From assembly GCF_016743775.1 (NCBI RefSeq), contig NZ_JAEQMY010000019.1, forward strand, positions 25,283 through 89,282: a stretch of DNA of 64,000 bases, read 5' to 3'. The stretch is from Microvirga aerilata. Lineage in GTDB: Bacteria; Pseudomonadota; Alphaproteobacteria; Rhizobiales; Beijerinckiaceae. Below, in pieces: positions 38,879 through 50,794 of the stretch. Every line of letters begins with the position of its first letter. The first letter of the stretch is position 1. Both the position numbers and the translations under genes were made by a program. Below the pieces are notes generated by a model, which worked only from the letters and a program-made list of their open reading frames with translations, had not been told where the DNA came from and did not search any database.

Positions 38879-39721
38879 TTACCTGCCCTTAGCCAGCGCG
38901 TCGAACGCCATCAGCCGGGAAAGCAGCGTCTCGAGTTCCTTCAGAGGCACCATGTTCGGACCGTCGGAGGGGGCCTTGTCGGGGTCCTGATGCGTTTCAA
39001 TAAAGACGCCGGCGACGCCCACGGCAACCGCCGCGCGGGCCAGAACCGGAACATATTCGCGCTGGCCGCCGGACGTGGAGCCCTTGCCGCCGGGCTGCTG
39101 GACCGAGTGGGTGGCGTCGAAGATCACCGGGGCCCCGGTCTCGGCCATGATGGGAAGGCTCCGCATGTCGGACACGAGGGTGTTGTAGCCGAAGGAGGCA
39201 CCGCGCTCGGTGAGCATGACGTTCGGGTTGCCGGCGCCTGCCACCTTCGCGGCGACATTGGCCATGTCCCATGGTGCGAGGAACTGCCCCTTCTTCACGT
39301 TCACGACCCGGCCGGTCTTGGCTGCGGCAATCAGAAGATCGGTCTGGCGGCATAGGAAGGCGGGGATCTGGAGAATGTCCACCACCTCGCCGACGGGCGC
39401 GCATTGGTCGTTCTCGTGCACATCGGTGAGAACCGGCAGCTCGTATCTCTCCTTGACCTCGGCAAAGACCGAGAGAGCCTTGTCCAGCCCGATGCCTCGG
39501 GCGCTGGAGACCGAGGTTCGGTTGGCCTTGTCGAAGGACGACTTATAGACGAGGCCGATACCCAGGCGCCCGGCAATCTCCTTGAGCGCAGAAGCCATTT
39601 CGAGCGCATGCTCTCGGCTTTCCATGGCGCAGGGCCCGGCAATGATGCTGAGCGGGAGATGATTGCCGAAGCGGACGGAACCGGCCTCGACGACGGCTGG
39701 ATGCTGTTTGGTATCGGTCAT
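38879..39721 (-). CDS. kdsA: 3-deoxy-8-phosphooctulonate synthase
   Basis: KdsA condenses PEP with arabinose 5-phosphate to make KDO-8-phosphate for lipopolysaccharide. Signature segments are [47 protein letters not shown] and [11 protein letters not shown]. The protein is 280 residues, full length. Confidence 0.97.
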   Translation of the reverse strand: MTDTKQHPAVVEAGSVRFGNHLPLSIIAGPCAMESREHALEMASALKEIAGRLGIGLVYKSSFDKANRTSVSSARGIGLDKALSVFAEVKERYELPVLTDVHENDQCAPVGEVVDILQIPAFLCRQTDLLIAAAKTGRVVNVKKGQFLAPWDMANVAAKVAGAGNPNVMLTERGASFGYNTLVSDMRSLPIMAETGAPVIFDATHSVQQPGGKGSTSGGQREYVPVLARAAVAVGVAGVFIETHQDPDKAPSDGPNMVPLKELETLLSRLMAFDALAKGR

Positions 39722-39810
39722 GCACCGTCACTAGCGCTTTTGGCGCAGCAAGCAAAGTGGGCGAAGGGCTCCTGGGCGCCTTCCCAATGGCCGTGCGCCG
39801 GAACGACAGC

Positions 39811-40212
39811 TCAGAACGTCATAGCTGCCGCGTTGATGATCCCGGCTGCGAGCGAGGCCGCGCCAAGGAAGAGCGCTGCGGCCATCTCGCCGGCGGCGAT
39901 GCGCTCCGAGAGGTTCGGCATCACGATCCGAACGAGCCAGTAGACAACAATCTGCACCGCAAGAGCCACCAAGCCCCAGACGAGGCAATCGACAATGGTC
40001 TGGGCATGCACAATGGCGCTGGCGAGCGGAAGGGCGAAGCCGACGAGGCTGAAGCCGAGAGCGGTTGCTGCCGAAATCACGTTTTCGCGGATCAGGGCGA
40101 ACTAGTTATGCATGGTCGCAAGCGTATAAACCGCAAGATAAAGGCCCACGAGCCCGACCGCGAGAACGAAAAAGATCAGGAAATCAGTCAAGCCCGCAAG
40201 TGATGAAGTCAC
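39811..40212 (-). pseudogene. DUF350 membrane protein gene interrupted by in-frame TAG
   Basis: Read from a GTG at 40212, the frame encodes a DUF350-like protein of 133 codons: TSSLAGLTDFLIFFVLAVGL, LYLAVYTLATMHN, then TAG (40104-40102), then FALIRENVISAATALG and on through LPLASAIVHAQTIVDC to the stop at 39811. Both halves align end to end with the family layout of about 130 residues and four membrane spans, so the TAG is a point nonsense change, for instance from CAG. Only the last 89 residues are open after a GTG at 40080. Either a young pseudogene or a readthrough site. Confidence 0.75.
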
Positions 40213-40225
40213 GGTTCTAGCCCCC

Positions 40226-40251
40226 AAACGATTGAAGTTTTCCAATCGTTT
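40226..40251. promoter_or_regulatory. Palindrome upstream of the DUF350 locus
   Basis: AAACGATTG (40226-40234) is the exact complement of CAATCGTTT (40243-40251) across 8 bases. It lies 14 bp upstream of the DUF350 GTG and 19 bp past the VOC stop. It lacks a T-run, so operator or processing signal are as likely as terminator. Confidence 0.35.
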
Positions 40252-40269
40252 AGAGGTACATGGTTAAGA

Positions 40270-41136
40270 TTACGTTGGCTCGAAGGCGATAGCGACACCG
40301 AAGGCAGCACTTGCCGGCACGATAAGCCTGCTGCCGATGTGCTGATAGGGAATCTCAGCTGCGTCCAGCCACGTCGCCTGGCGACCGATGTTCTCGACCC
40401 GCACACCGAACGCCACGAAGGACGGCTGGTCGAGCTCGGCCTCGATGGAGGCGTAGATCTCGGCGGCATCGTCCTGTGTGAGGACGTCAAAGTGGCTCTC
40501 GCCGAGACGGAACGAGAGGTCGTCCCGGTCCGGGCTGGTGGGCTCCGTTCCCGTAAACGCTGTCAGGAAAGCACGGTATCCTTCCGGGTTCGGAGCCGCC
40601 AAGGCCACGGCCGAGATCCCGGTCGCTTTGTTGTCGTGGCGCTGGAACTCCGGATTCCAGAAGTTCTCCGGGTAATGCTGCTGGCAGACGAAGAAGCCTG
40701 CATGGGGAGCGCCCTCACTCGATGCAAATGCCAATGTGAAGGCGACCTTGGTCTCGGATCCGTCGGGGCGGCGACCGCTACGCTCGAAACGGAAAGGCTC
40801 GAAGGAGCCGATTCCTTTATCGGCAAACAGGGCTGCATCAGCCTCGGCGTCCTGGCTGTCGAGCACCAGCATCGCCAAGCCTTCGCGGCGGCTCAGGTAA
40901 TTCTGAACGAAGGCGCCGAAACTGAAGGATCTCTCTTGATGCGGGGCAATCGCCGCCCCCTCGCCTACCGTGATCAGCTCGATAAAGGACTGGGCAAGCT
41001 GAACGATCCGGTTTTCCGTGCCCCAAGGGTGTCGATTCCGCGCTCCGACCTGAAAGCCTAAGCGCTGGTAGAAGCTTCCAGCCCTGTCCAGGTCGTGAAC
41101 GGCAACAACGAGATGGTCGATCCGGCGGTTCATCAT
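40270..41136 (-). CDS. VOC family (glyoxalase-like) protein
   Basis: A vicinal-oxygen-chelate fold protein of the long glyoxalase-like group. The first beta-alpha-beta unit starts RIDHLVVAVHDLDRAGSFYQRLGF and carries a candidate metal His8; FIELITVGE follows. A second half (about 165-288) repeats the fold loosely. The reaction is unknown. Length 288; the ATG three bases in (41133) is an alternative. It is downstream of pyrG. Confidence 0.85.
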   Translation of the reverse strand: MMNRRIDHLVVAVHDLDRAGSFYQRLGFQVGARNRHPWGTENRIVQLAQSFIELITVGEGAAIAPHQERSFSFGAFVQNYLSRREGLAMLVLDSQDAEADAALFADKGIGSFEPFRFERSGRRPDGSETKVAFTLAFASSEGAPHAGFFVCQQHYPENFWNPEFQRHDNKATGISAVALAAPNPEGYRAFLTAFTGTEPTSPDRDDLSFRLGESHFDVLTQDDAAEIYASIEAELDQPSFVAFGVRVENIGRQATWLDAAEIPYQHIGSRLIVPASAAFGVAIAFEPT

Positions 41137-41193
41137 GCTCTTTCCTGTCGGTCGCGCCTGGGATCATCCCAGGCACGACGGTTCAGGTTAACA

Positions 41194-42831
<1,638 letters not shown>

Positions 42832-42893
42832 CTATCCATAAACATCGAGCGCCGATTCGCAATCGCGAACCGACCCACTCGAAAGCCATCCAC

Positions 42894-42921
42894 AAAAAGA
42901 GAGGGCCGGAGGTCCGGCCCT
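42894..42921 (-). terminator. Intrinsic terminator after secG
   Basis: AGGGCCGG (42902-42909), loop AGGT, CCGGCCCT (42914-42921); on minus it is followed by CTC and five T (complement of 42894-42898). It begins 8 bp after the secG stop. Confidence 0.75.
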
Positions 42922-42929
42922 GACTTCGG

Positions 42930-43346
42930 TTATTGCTGAGGCGCTGCGGGCGCTGGCGCCGGAGCGCCGGGAGCCGGTGCCGGGCTGGCCGGCTGGTCTC
43001 CCTGGAGACGCTGCAGCTGCTCGAGCACGTTGCCGCCCTGAGGAGCCGCCGGAGCTTGCTGACCAGGAGCCGCTGGAGCGGCACCATCGAGGATCGAGCG
43101 TGGAGCCCTGGTGGAGGTCGCCATGACCGTCAGCGCGATGCTCGTCACGAAGAACAGCCCGGCGAGAATCGCTGTCGCCCGGGTGAGCGCATTGGCCTGC
43201 CCGCGTCCGGTCATGAAGCCGGAGACACCGCCTCCGCCACCGCCGCCGCCCAAACCCATGCCGCCGCCCTCGGAGCGCTGCAGGAGAACCACGCCGATCA
43301 GAGCGAGAACGATGATCAGGTGGACGATAATGAGAACTGTTTGCAT
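42930..43346 (-). CDS. secG: Preprotein translocase subunit SecG
   Basis: SecG is a small membrane subunit of the SecYEG channel. Two spans are visible: about 3-20 (TVLIIVHLIIVLALIGVVLL) and about 55-73 (ATAILAGLFFVTSIALTVMA), joined by a Gly-rich loop (GGGMGLGGGGGGGGVSGFMTGRG). The C-terminal half is an Ala/Pro/Gln-rich tail, common in alphaproteobacterial SecG. The ATG at 43346 is chosen because it starts at the first span. Length 138. Confidence 0.93.
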   Translation of the reverse strand: MQTVLIIVHLIIVLALIGVVLLQRSEGGGMGLGGGGGGGGVSGFMTGRGQANALTRATAILAGLFFVTSIALTVMATSTRAPRSILDGAAPAAPGQQAPAAPQGGNVLEQLQRLQGDQPASPAPAPGAPAPAPAAPQQ

Positions 43347-43471
43347 CGTTTTCAAAAACCTCAAGCGGCTGCGCTTGTTGAAGGCGTCAGCCGCTCGCAA
43401 TCCGTCTGTTGAGGCGGCCTGTAGCATAGGTGGGCGCAGGATCAAAGACCCGCAAGCCGCCTTTTGGAGAC

Positions 43472-44239
43472 TTAACCCAGATACGCCCCGGCAATGCCCA
43501 GGAAGTCGGCGGCAACGAGGCTCGCCCCGCCTACCAGAGCGCCGTTGACGTTGTCCACTGCCATCAGGTCGGCTGCATTGGAAGGCTTCACGGAGCCGCC
43601 ATAGAGGATGCGGACCTTGGGTGCATCGGCTTTGCCGACCAGGCGCCTCAATTCATCGCGGATCAGGGCATGCACTTCGGCCACATCGGCGATCGTGGGG
43701 GTCAGGCCGGTGCCGATGGCCCAGACCGGCTCATAGGCCACCACGAGGTTCTGGCTATTCGAATCGACCGGGATGGAACCGCGCAGCTGCTTGCGCACCA
43801 CGCCGAGGGTCTTGCCGGATTCACGCTCCTCCCGCGTTTCGCCGACGCAGACGATGGCCGTCAGGCCGGCCCGGTGGGCCGCCACCGCCTTGGCGCAGAC
43901 ATCCATGTCCTTTTCCTTGTGGTACTGTCGGCGCTCGGAATGGCCGACGATCACGTAGGTCGCGCCGGCATCCGCAAGCATCTCGGCCGAAAGATCGCCG
44001 GTGAACGCGCCCGATTCCTTGGCGTGGCAGTCCTGCCCGCCAATGGCCACCCGGGAGCCCACGGAGATTTGAGCGAGCATGCCAACCAGCGTGGCCGGCG
44101 GGCAGACGGCCAGCTCCACCTTGGCCTTCAGGCCCGGCGTATAGCCGGCATGGATCTCCTCCAGCACCTTCGCCGAGGTCTTCAAACCGTTCATCTTCCA
44201 GTTTCCCGCCACCAGCGGGCGCGGCCTATCGACACTCAT
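43472..44239 (-). CDS. tpiA: Triose-phosphate isomerase
   Basis: TpiA interconverts dihydroxyacetone phosphate and glyceraldehyde 3-phosphate. Catalytic residues are Lys15 (NWKMN), His100 (GHSERR) and Glu170 ([11 protein letters not shown]); the phosphate loop [12 protein letters not shown] follows. Length 255. Divergent from ppiD, with a 135-bp shared upstream region. Confidence 0.97.
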   Translation of the reverse strand: MSVDRPRPLVAGNWKMNGLKTSAKVLEEIHAGYTPGLKAKVELAVCPPATLVGMLAQISVGSRVAIGGQDCHAKESGAFTGDLSAEMLADAGATYVIVGHSERRQYHKEKDMDVCAKAVAAHRAGLTAIVCVGETREERESGKTLGVVRKQLRGSIPVDSNSQNLVVAYEPVWAIGTGLTPTIADVAEVHALIRDELRRLVGKADAPKVRILYGGSVKPSNAADLMAVDNVNGALVGGASLVAADFLGIAGAYLG

Positions 44240-44374
44240 TCCAGCACTCCTGTCACGCTTGATTATCTGGCACTAGCAGAGGCTTGAGCCCTCTTTCAAC
44301 CAGACTTGCCCTTTTCGTAGAGCCCCTGATCGTTTATCGGCGTGTTTAACGAGTTTTTGGGAAACGGGTTCACG

Positions 44375-46270
44375 ATGCTTCGGAACATGCGCAAGGCTGG
44401 GCAGACCCTGGTCGGCAAAGTCATCGCCACGATCTTCTTCGGCGCCATCATCGTCAGCTTCGCCATCTGGGGCATCGGCGACATCTTCCGTGCGACCCCC
44501 GCCTCCACGGTAGCCGAGGTCGGCAGCACGACGATCACGGTCGAGCAGGTCCGCAGCGCCTATACCAACGAGCTGCAGCGGCTCGGGCGCCAGTTCCGCA
44601 CCGTCATCAGCCCTGAGCAGGCCCGGGCCTTCGGTCTCGACCAGCAGGTGGTGAACAACCTCGTAACCGAAGCCGTGATGACCGAGCAGGCCAAGCAGAT
44701 GGGGCTCTCCGTGTCCGATGAGCTCGTGGCCCGTTCAATCACGGACAACCCGGCCTTCAAGGGTGCCGACGGGCAGTTCAACCGCGCCCTCTTCGATCAG
44801 GCCCTGCGCAACGCTTCCCTGTCCGAGGCCGGCTTCGTGCAGGAGCAGCGCGCGGCCATGACGCGCCTCCACCTGGCCGAGGCCCTTGCCGGCGACGTCA
44901 CGGTGCCGGCTGCGGCCCGCGATGCGCTCCACCGCTATTCCTCCGAACGACGCGCCGCCGCCTACATCCTCCTGCCCGCGGCCGCAGCCGGCGACATCCC
45001 CGCCGCCACGAACGAACAGCTGCAGAGCTTCTTCGACGAGCGCAAGAGCACCTTCCGGGCTCCCGAGTACCGGGCCGTGACGGCCATGGCGCTCGATGCC
45101 GCCGCCCTGGCGAAGCCCGATACCGTGTCCGAGGCCGATGCCCGGCAGGCCTATGAGCAGCAGAAGGCCCGGTTCGGCACGCCGGAGCGTCGCACGATCC
45201 AGCAGATTACCTTCCCGTCACCGGCGGAAGCCGAGGCCGCAGCCGCCAAGATCAGGGACGGCGCGACCTTCGAGGCCGTTGCCACCGAGCGCAACGTCTC
45301 GCCGCAGGATCTGGAGCTTGGCACCTTCACGAAGGCCGAAATGCTCGATCAGGCCGTGGCCGATGCCGCCTTCGGGCTCCAGCAGGGAACCGTGAGCGCC
45401 CCGGTTGCCGGCCGCTTCGGACCGGTTCTCGTGCGGGTCACGCAGATCCAGCCGGAAGCGGTTCGCCCCTTCGAGGAGGTTGCCGCCGAGATTCGTCAGA
45501 GCGTTGCCCAGGAGCGTGCTCAGGGGCAGATCGAGAAGATCCATGACGAAATCGAGGATCTGCGCGCCGGCGCCAAGCCGCTTGCGGACATCGCCAAGGA
45601 GAAGGGGCTCGCCCTGGTTCAGGTGCCGGCGGTGGATGCGAGCGGCCTCGACAAAGCCGGCAATGCGGTCAATCTTCCTGAAAAGGACGCGGTCGTGAAA
45701 GCGGCGTTTGCGTCCGATATCGGCGTCGATAACGAGGCCCTGCGTACCGCCACCGGCTATGTCTGGTACGACGTGACCGGCATTGAGGCCTCCCGCGAGA
45801 AGAGCCTCGACGAGGTTCGCGATCAGGTTGCCGCGCAATGGCGCGAGGATCAGGTGGCCCAGCGCCTGTCGGAGAAAGCCCGGCAGCTGACAGAGCGCCT
45901 GGAAAAGGGAGAGGCCATTGAGGCCGTGGCCCAGGAGGTCGGAGCGCCGGTCAGGACTGCCGCCGATCTCGCCCGCAATGCGGCCAAGGAGGACCTGACG
46001 GCCGAGGCGGTGAACCGCATCTTCGCCCTTCCCGTGGGCAAGGCGGGCCATGCGGCCAACGGAGCGGACGCCCGCGCGGTGTTCAAGGTGACGTCTGCCA
46101 CGGTGCCGCCCCTGATGACCACCACCCAAGAGGCACAGGCTATCGACAACCGGCTCAAGACCGGCTTCGGCGACGATCTGATCAACCAGTACATCGCTCA
46201 GGTCCGCCAGGATCTCGGCGTCACGGTCAATCAGCAGGCGCTGCGTCAGGCGACGGGCGGCGAACTCTAA
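44375..46270 (+). CDS. PpiD-like periplasmic peptidyl-prolyl isomerase / chaperone
   Basis: A membrane-anchored SurA/PpiD-type folding factor at the exit of the Sec channel. A single N-terminal span lies at about 13-37 (VGKVIATIFFGAIIVSFAIWGIG), then a SurA_N-like helical domain and a parvulin-type rotamase domain at about 245-360 (RRTIQQITFPSPAEAE, ELGTFTKAEMLDQAV). The ATG at 44375 is chosen over a GTG 11 codons upstream because it begins at the typical MLRNMRKA. Length 631. Its stop lies 3 bp before trpE, so trpE expression is tied to this promoter. Confidence 0.93.
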   Translation: MLRNMRKAGQTLVGKVIATIFFGAIIVSFAIWGIGDIFRATPASTVAEVGSTTITVEQVRSAYTNELQRLGRQFRTVISPEQARAFGLDQQVVNNLVTEAVMTEQAKQMGLSVSDELVARSITDNPAFKGADGQFNRALFDQALRNASLSEAGFVQEQRAAMTRLHLAEALAGDVTVPAAARDALHRYSSERRAAAYILLPAAAAGDIPAATNEQLQSFFDERKSTFRAPEYRAVTAMALDAAALAKPDTVSEADARQAYEQQKARFGTPERRTIQQITFPSPAEAEAAAAKIRDGATFEAVATERNVSPQDLELGTFTKAEMLDQAVADAAFGLQQGTVSAPVAGRFGPVLVRVTQIQPEAVRPFEEVAAEIRQSVAQERAQGQIEKIHDEIEDLRAGAKPLADIAKEKGLALVQVPAVDASGLDKAGNAVNLPEKDAVVKAAFASDIGVDNEALRTATGYVWYDVTGIEASREKSLDEVRDQVAAQWREDQVAQRLSEKARQLTERLEKGEAIEAVAQEVGAPVRTAADLARNAAKEDLTAEAVNRIFALPVGKAGHAANGADARAVFKVTSATVPPLMTTTQEAQAIDNRLKTGFGDDLINQYIAQVRQDLGVTVNQQALRQATGGEL

Positions 46271-46273
46271 GCC

Positions 46274-47794
46274 ATGACGCTCACGCCCGATTACAGCACG
46301 TTCGCGCAAGCCTACGAGGCCGGCGAGGCCGGCGTCCTGCGCGCCACCCTCGTGGGGGATCTTCTGACCCCTGTCGCCGCCTTCATGAAGCTGCGGCACG
46401 ACCGGCAAGGCTCGGCCTTCCTGCTGGAATCGGTGGAGGGCGGGGCCACCCGGGGCCGCTTCTCCATGATCGGCCTCGACCCGGACCTGGTCTGGCGCTG
46501 CCAGGACGGCGTTGCATCGATCGATCGTCATGCGTTGAGCCGACGGCAGGAATTCAGGGTCGATGATCGCCCGCCCCTGGAGAGCCTCCGTGCGCTCATC
46601 AAGGAAAGCGCCCTGCCCCTCTCCGACGATCTTCCCCCCATGGCGGCGGGCCTCTTCGGCTATCTGGGCTATGACATGGTGCGCCTCATGGAGAGGCTGC
46701 CCGAGCCCAATCCTGACGTGCTGAAGGTTCCGGACGCGATCCTCATCCGGCCCACCGTGATGGTGGTCTTCGACGGGGTGAAGGACGAGATTTCCCTGAT
46801 CACTCCCGTGCGTCCGCAGCCCGGCGTGTCCGCCAAAGCGGCTTACGAGACGGCGCTGTCGCGGCTGGACGAGGTCACCGCAGCGCTTGAACGGCCGATC
46901 CCCATCGACGACCGCAGCGATCCCACCAAGATTATCTTCGAGCCCCCGGCATCCAACACGACGCCGGAAGAGTTCGAGGCGATGGTGGCCAGGGCAAAGG
47001 ACTATATCCGGGCCGGCGACATCTTCCAGGTGGTGCTGTCCCAGCGCTTCGAATCCGCCTTTCCCCTGCCCGCCTTTGCCCTTTACCGTTCCTTGCGGCG
47101 GATCAATCCTGCGCCTTTCCTGTGCTATCTGGACTTCGAGGATTTCCAGATCGTCTGCTCCTCGCCGGAGATCCTGGTGCGGGTGCGCGACGGCAAGGTC
47201 ACCATCAGGCCCATCGCCGGAACGCGCCCGCGCGGCGCGACGGCCGCCGAGGACCGAGCCCATGCGGAAAGCCTGCTCGCCGACCAGAAGGAGCGGGCCG
47301 AGCATCTGATGCTCCTCGATCTCGGCCGCAACGACGTGGGCCGGGTGGCCGAGATGGGCTCCGTCGAGGTCACGGACTCCTTCTTCCTCGAATATTACAG
47401 CCAGGTGATGCACATCGTCTCGAATGTCGAAGGTCGGCTCGACCCCTCCTTCGACGCCCTCGATGCCCTGGTGGCAGGCTTCCCGGCCGGCACCGTCTCC
47501 GGCGCGCCGAAGGTGCGCGCCATGCAGATCATCGACGAGCTGGAGAAGGACAAGCGCGGGCCTTATGCGGGATGCATTGGCTATTTCGGCGCCAATGGGG
47601 AGATGGACACCTGCATCGTGCTGCGCACCGCCGTGGTGAAGGACGGCCGCATGGCCGTACAAGCGGGCGCCGGCATTGTCTACGATTCCGACCCCGCCTC
47701 CGAGCAGCAGGAATGCATCAACAAGTCGAAGGCCCTTTTTCGGGCAGCCGAAGAGGCGGTGCGCTTCGCAAGCCAGGCGAGAATTGGACAATGA
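46274..47794 (+). CDS. trpE: Anthranilate synthase component I
   Basis: TrpE makes anthranilate from chorismate. The chorismate-binding domain shows IFQVVLSQRFE, IAGTRPRGATAAEDRAHAE, LMLLDLGRNDVGRVA and GTVSGAPKVRAMQIID. The N-terminal regulatory half has LLESVEGG near residue 53, part of the feedback tryptophan pocket. Length 506. No leader peptide or attenuator fits in the 3 bp before it. Confidence 0.97.
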   Translation: MTLTPDYSTFAQAYEAGEAGVLRATLVGDLLTPVAAFMKLRHDRQGSAFLLESVEGGATRGRFSMIGLDPDLVWRCQDGVASIDRHALSRRQEFRVDDRPPLESLRALIKESALPLSDDLPPMAAGLFGYLGYDMVRLMERLPEPNPDVLKVPDAILIRPTVMVVFDGVKDEISLITPVRPQPGVSAKAAYETALSRLDEVTAALERPIPIDDRSDPTKIIFEPPASNTTPEEFEAMVARAKDYIRAGDIFQVVLSQRFESAFPLPAFALYRSLRRINPAPFLCYLDFEDFQIVCSSPEILVRVRDGKVTIRPIAGTRPRGATAAEDRAHAESLLADQKERAEHLMLLDLGRNDVGRVAEMGSVEVTDSFFLEYYSQVMHIVSNVEGRLDPSFDALDALVAGFPAGTVSGAPKVRAMQIIDELEKDKRGPYAGCIGYFGANGEMDTCIVLRTAVVKDGRMAVQAGAGIVYDSDPASEQQECINKSKALFRAAEEAVRFASQARIGQ

Positions 47795-47858
47795 CCGCAG
47801 CCTCAGCGGCAATGCTTCCCTTGACCGGGCCTGCCGGTTACGCGAACGTCGGCGCACC

Positions 47859-48488
47859 ATGACCCGCGTTCTCGTGATCGATAATTACGACAGCTTCACC
47901 TGGAATCTGGTGCACCTGCTCGGCCCCCTCGCCACCTCGGTGGACGTCGTGCGCAACGACGCCCTGACCACCGACGCGGTGCTTGCCTCCCCGCCGGACG
48001 TGATCGTGCTCTCCCCAGGCCCCGGCACCCCGAACGATGCCGGGATATGCCTCGACCTCGTGACGCGCGCCTCGCCCGAAATCCCGACCTTTGGCGTCTG
48101 CCTGGGACTGCAGACCATCGGCCAAGTGTTCGGCGGCACCGTCTCACGGGCGCCCCTGCCGATGCACGGCAAGGTCTCGGATGTGGAGCACGGCGGCCAG
48201 GCGGTGTTCCGCGGGATCAACGGATCCTTCAAGGCCACCCGTTATCACTCCCTGATCGTAGACCGGGAAACGTGCCCGGCGGATCTCGTCGTCACGGCCG
48301 AGACATCGGACGGTCTCGTCATGGGCTTGTCCCACCGCGCTCTGCCGATCCATGGGGTGCAGTTTCATCCTGAGAGCATCCTGTCGGAACACGGGGTGAC
48401 GATCATGCGCAACTTCTTCGAGCTCGCGACCGATTGGAACGCCAGGCAGCGCCGGACCTACAGCGAATCCGCTCAAGCAGGACATTGA
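47859..48488 (+). CDS. trpG: Anthranilate synthase component II (glutamine amidotransferase)
   Basis: TrpG supplies ammonia from glutamine to TrpE. The class I amidotransferase triad is Cys81 (FGVCLGLQ), His170 and Glu172 (VQFHPES). DNYDSFTWNLVH opens the protein. The ATG at 47859 is the natural start; the frame is open upstream only as a trpE shadow. Length 209. It lies 64 bp after trpE and 6 bp before trpD. Confidence 0.97.
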   Translation: MTRVLVIDNYDSFTWNLVHLLGPLATSVDVVRNDALTTDAVLASPPDVIVLSPGPGTPNDAGICLDLVTRASPEIPTFGVCLGLQTIGQVFGGTVSRAPLPMHGKVSDVEHGGQAVFRGINGSFKATRYHSLIVDRETCPADLVVTAETSDGLVMGLSHRALPIHGVQFHPESILSEHGVTIMRNFFELATDWNARQRRTYSESAQAGH

Positions 48489-48494
48489 AAACCG

Positions 48495-49508
48495 ATGGAA
48501 TCCTTCAAATCCTACCTTGCGAAGGTCGCCACGGGCGCATCGCTGACCCGGGACGAGGCGCAGGATGCCTTCGATGACCTTCTCTCCGGCGAGGTGACAC
48601 CCGCCCAAGGCGGCGCCTTCCTGATGGCCCTGCGGGTGCGCGGCGAAGCCCTGGACGAGATCATCGGCGCGGTATCGGCCATGCGCGGGCGCATGCTGCG
48701 GGTGAGCGCCCCGCCTGAGGCCATCGACATCGTAGGCACGGGCGGCGACCATTCGGGCAGCTACAACATCTCGACGCTGGCTTCGATCATCGTGGCCTCG
48801 TGCGGTGTTCCCGTCGCCAAGCACGGCAACCGGGCGGCCTCCTCGAAATCCGGCACGGCGGACGTGCTGGCGGCCCTTGGCGTGAAGCTCGGCCTCGACG
48901 CGGTGGGCCTGGAGCGCTGCCTCAAGGAGGCTGGCCTCTGCTTCATGTTTGCCCAAACGCACCACGCCGCCATGCGCCATGTGGCGCCGGTGCGCGTCGA
49001 GCTCGGCACCCGCACGATCTTCAACCTGCTCGGGCCCCTGTCGAATCCTGCCGGGGCCACCAACCAGCTTCTCGGCGTGTTTTCAGAGGCTTGGCTGGAG
49101 CCCTTGACCCAGGTTCTGAAGGAACTCGGCTCAAGAAAAGTCTGGACCGTGCATGGGTCCGATGGGCTCGATGAGATGACCACCACTGGTCCGACCCTCG
49201 TGGCGGCGCTTGAAAACGGCGTGATCCGCCGCTTTATCGTGACCCCTGACGAGGTTGGGTTGCCTACAGCAAAGCCCGAGGATCTCAAAGGCGGCGACCC
49301 TGAGCACAACGCGGCCCAACTGCGCGCCGTTCTGGAGGGAGCCCGCATCCCCTACCGGGACGTGGCTCTCCTCAATGCGGCCGCGTCCCTGGTGATCGCG
49401 GACCAGGCAGCGAACCTGCGCGACGGGCTTGATCGTGCGACCCGCGCGTTGGACAGCGGCGCCTCCAAGGCCACCCTCGAGCGCCTCGTGCAAGTCTCGA
49501 ACGCTTGA
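48495..49508 (+). CDS. trpD: Anthranilate phosphoribosyltransferase
   Basis: TrpD joins anthranilate to PRPP. The PRPP motif [14 protein letters not shown] starts at residue 81, and [19 protein letters not shown] and [16 protein letters not shown] follow. Length 337. Operon position is between trpG and trpC. Confidence 0.97.
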   Translation: MESFKSYLAKVATGASLTRDEAQDAFDDLLSGEVTPAQGGAFLMALRVRGEALDEIIGAVSAMRGRMLRVSAPPEAIDIVGTGGDHSGSYNISTLASIIVASCGVPVAKHGNRAASSKSGTADVLAALGVKLGLDAVGLERCLKEAGLCFMFAQTHHAAMRHVAPVRVELGTRTIFNLLGPLSNPAGATNQLLGVFSEAWLEPLTQVLKELGSRKVWTVHGSDGLDEMTTTGPTLVAALENGVIRRFIVTPDEVGLPTAKPEDLKGGDPEHNAAQLRAVLEGARIPYRDVALLNAAASLVIADQAANLRDGLDRATRALDSGASKATLERLVQVSNA

Positions 49509-49520
49509 GCAGATGATCCA

Positions 49521-50321
49521 ATGAGTGACGTTCTCGCTAAGATCGAAGCCTATAAGCGCCAGGAGATCACAGCGGCGAAAGCGGCTGTTCCCCAAGCGGA
49601 AATCGAGCGTCGCGCGAGTCTCGCCTCATCGCCCCTCGGCTTCGCCAAAGCCATTGAGCGTCATCTCTCCGAGGGGCGCCCTGCGCTCATCGCCGAGGTC
49701 AAGAAGGCCAGCCCATCCAAAGGCCTGATCCGCGCCGACTTCGATCCGCCGAGCCTCGCCAAGGCCTATGCGGACGGAGGCGCAACCTGCCTGTCTGTCT
49801 TGACCGATGAGCCATCCTTCCAGGGGAAACCCGAGTACTTGGCTCAAGCCCGCGAGGCCTCCGGCCTGCCCGCCCTGCGCAAGGATTTCCTGTTCGAGCC
49901 TTACCAAGTGTACGAGGCGCGCGCCTGGGGAGCCGATTGCATCCTTGTGATCATGGCGAGCGTCACCGATGAGGAGGCCCGCAGCCTGATCGACACCGCC
50001 CATGACCTGGGCATGGACGTGCTGGTCGAGGTGCATGACCGTGCCGAACTGGAACGCGCTCTGCCCCTCGGCACGAAGCTGGTGGGCATCAACAACCGCA
50101 ACCTTCGCACCTTCGAGGTCTCGCTCGCCGTGAGCGAGGAGTTGGCTCCCCTGATCCCGTCCGACCGCATCATCGTGGGCGAGAGCGGCATCTTTACGTT
50201 GGACGATATCGAGCGTCTGACCAGGGTCGACATTCGCACCTTCCTGGTAGGCGAGAGCCTGATGCGGCAGGCGGATGTAGCGGCGGCCACCCGAAAACTC
50301 CTGTTCGGCGAAGCCGCATGA
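49521..50321 (+). CDS. trpC: Indole-3-glycerol phosphate synthase
   Basis: TrpC closes the indole ring. The TIM-barrel motifs are [37 protein letters not shown] strand, [14 protein letters not shown] and VGESGIFT. Length 266. The 3' end overlaps moaC by 4 bp. Confidence 0.97.
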   Translation: MSDVLAKIEAYKRQEITAAKAAVPQAEIERRASLASSPLGFAKAIERHLSEGRPALIAEVKKASPSKGLIRADFDPPSLAKAYADGGATCLSVLTDEPSFQGKPEYLAQAREASGLPALRKDFLFEPYQVYEARAWGADCILVIMASVTDEEARSLIDTAHDLGMDVLVEVHDRAELERALPLGTKLVGINNRNLRTFEVSLAVSEELAPLIPSDRIIVGESGIFTLDDIERLTRVDIRTFLVGESLMRQADVAAATRKLLFGEAA

Positions 50322-50794
50322 CGACGCTCACGCACCTCGATGCGGCGGGCGAAGCCAACATGGTCGACGTCTCTGAAAAGAGCGTCACCAGCCGCACCGC
50401 AATCGCGGAAGGATGCGTGGTCATGCGGCCGGAGACAGTGGACCTGATCCGCCAGGGCGACGCCAAGAAGGGCGACGTTCTGGGAACCGCGCGCTTGGCC
50501 GGGATCATGGCCTCCAAGCGCACCCACGAGTTGATCCCGCTCTGCCACCCTCTCCTCATCTCCAAGGTGAAGGTGGACTGCGTGCTCGACGAAACTCTTC
50601 CGGGGGTTCGAGTGACGGCCGAAGTGAAGGTGTCGGGCCAGACCGGCGTGGAGATGGAGGCGCTGACCGCCGTTTCCGTGGCATGCCTGACGATCTACGA
50701 TATGGTGAAGGCCGCCGATAAGGGCATGCGGATCGAGAACATTCGCCTGCGTCGGAAAAGCGGCGGCCGCTCTGGAGATTTCGAGGCCCCATGA
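50318..50794 (+). CDS. moaC: Cyclic pyranopterin monophosphate synthase MoaC
   Basis: MoaC, with MoaA, makes cyclic pyranopterin monophosphate for molybdenum cofactor. [13 protein letters not shown] and [25 protein letters not shown] are family signatures. Length 158. It overlaps trpC and moeA by 4 bp each; the trpC-moaC-moeA order is usual in Hyphomicrobiales. Confidence 0.97.
   Translation: MTTLTHLDAAGEANMVDVSEKSVTSRTAIAEGCVVMRPETVDLIRQGDAKKGDVLGTARLAGIMASKRTHELIPLCHPLLISKVKVDCVLDETLPGVRVTAEVKVSGQTGVEMEALTAVSVACLTIYDMVKAADKGMRIENIRLRRKSGGRSGDFEAP

Noticed and set aside
41156..41174. Hairpin GCCTGGG/CCCAGGC between pyrG and the VOC gene as a terminator
   Set aside because: The stem is only 7 bp and no T-run follows on minus; left as an unassigned palindrome.
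44240..44374. Trp attenuator controlling trpE
   Set aside because: trpE follows ppiD by 3 bp and the leader before ppiD has no Trp-rich peptide or alternating hairpins.
45218..47860. 880-codon minus-strand frame opposite ppiD and trpE
   Set aside because: It spans two well-supported genes and their junction and has antisense composition.
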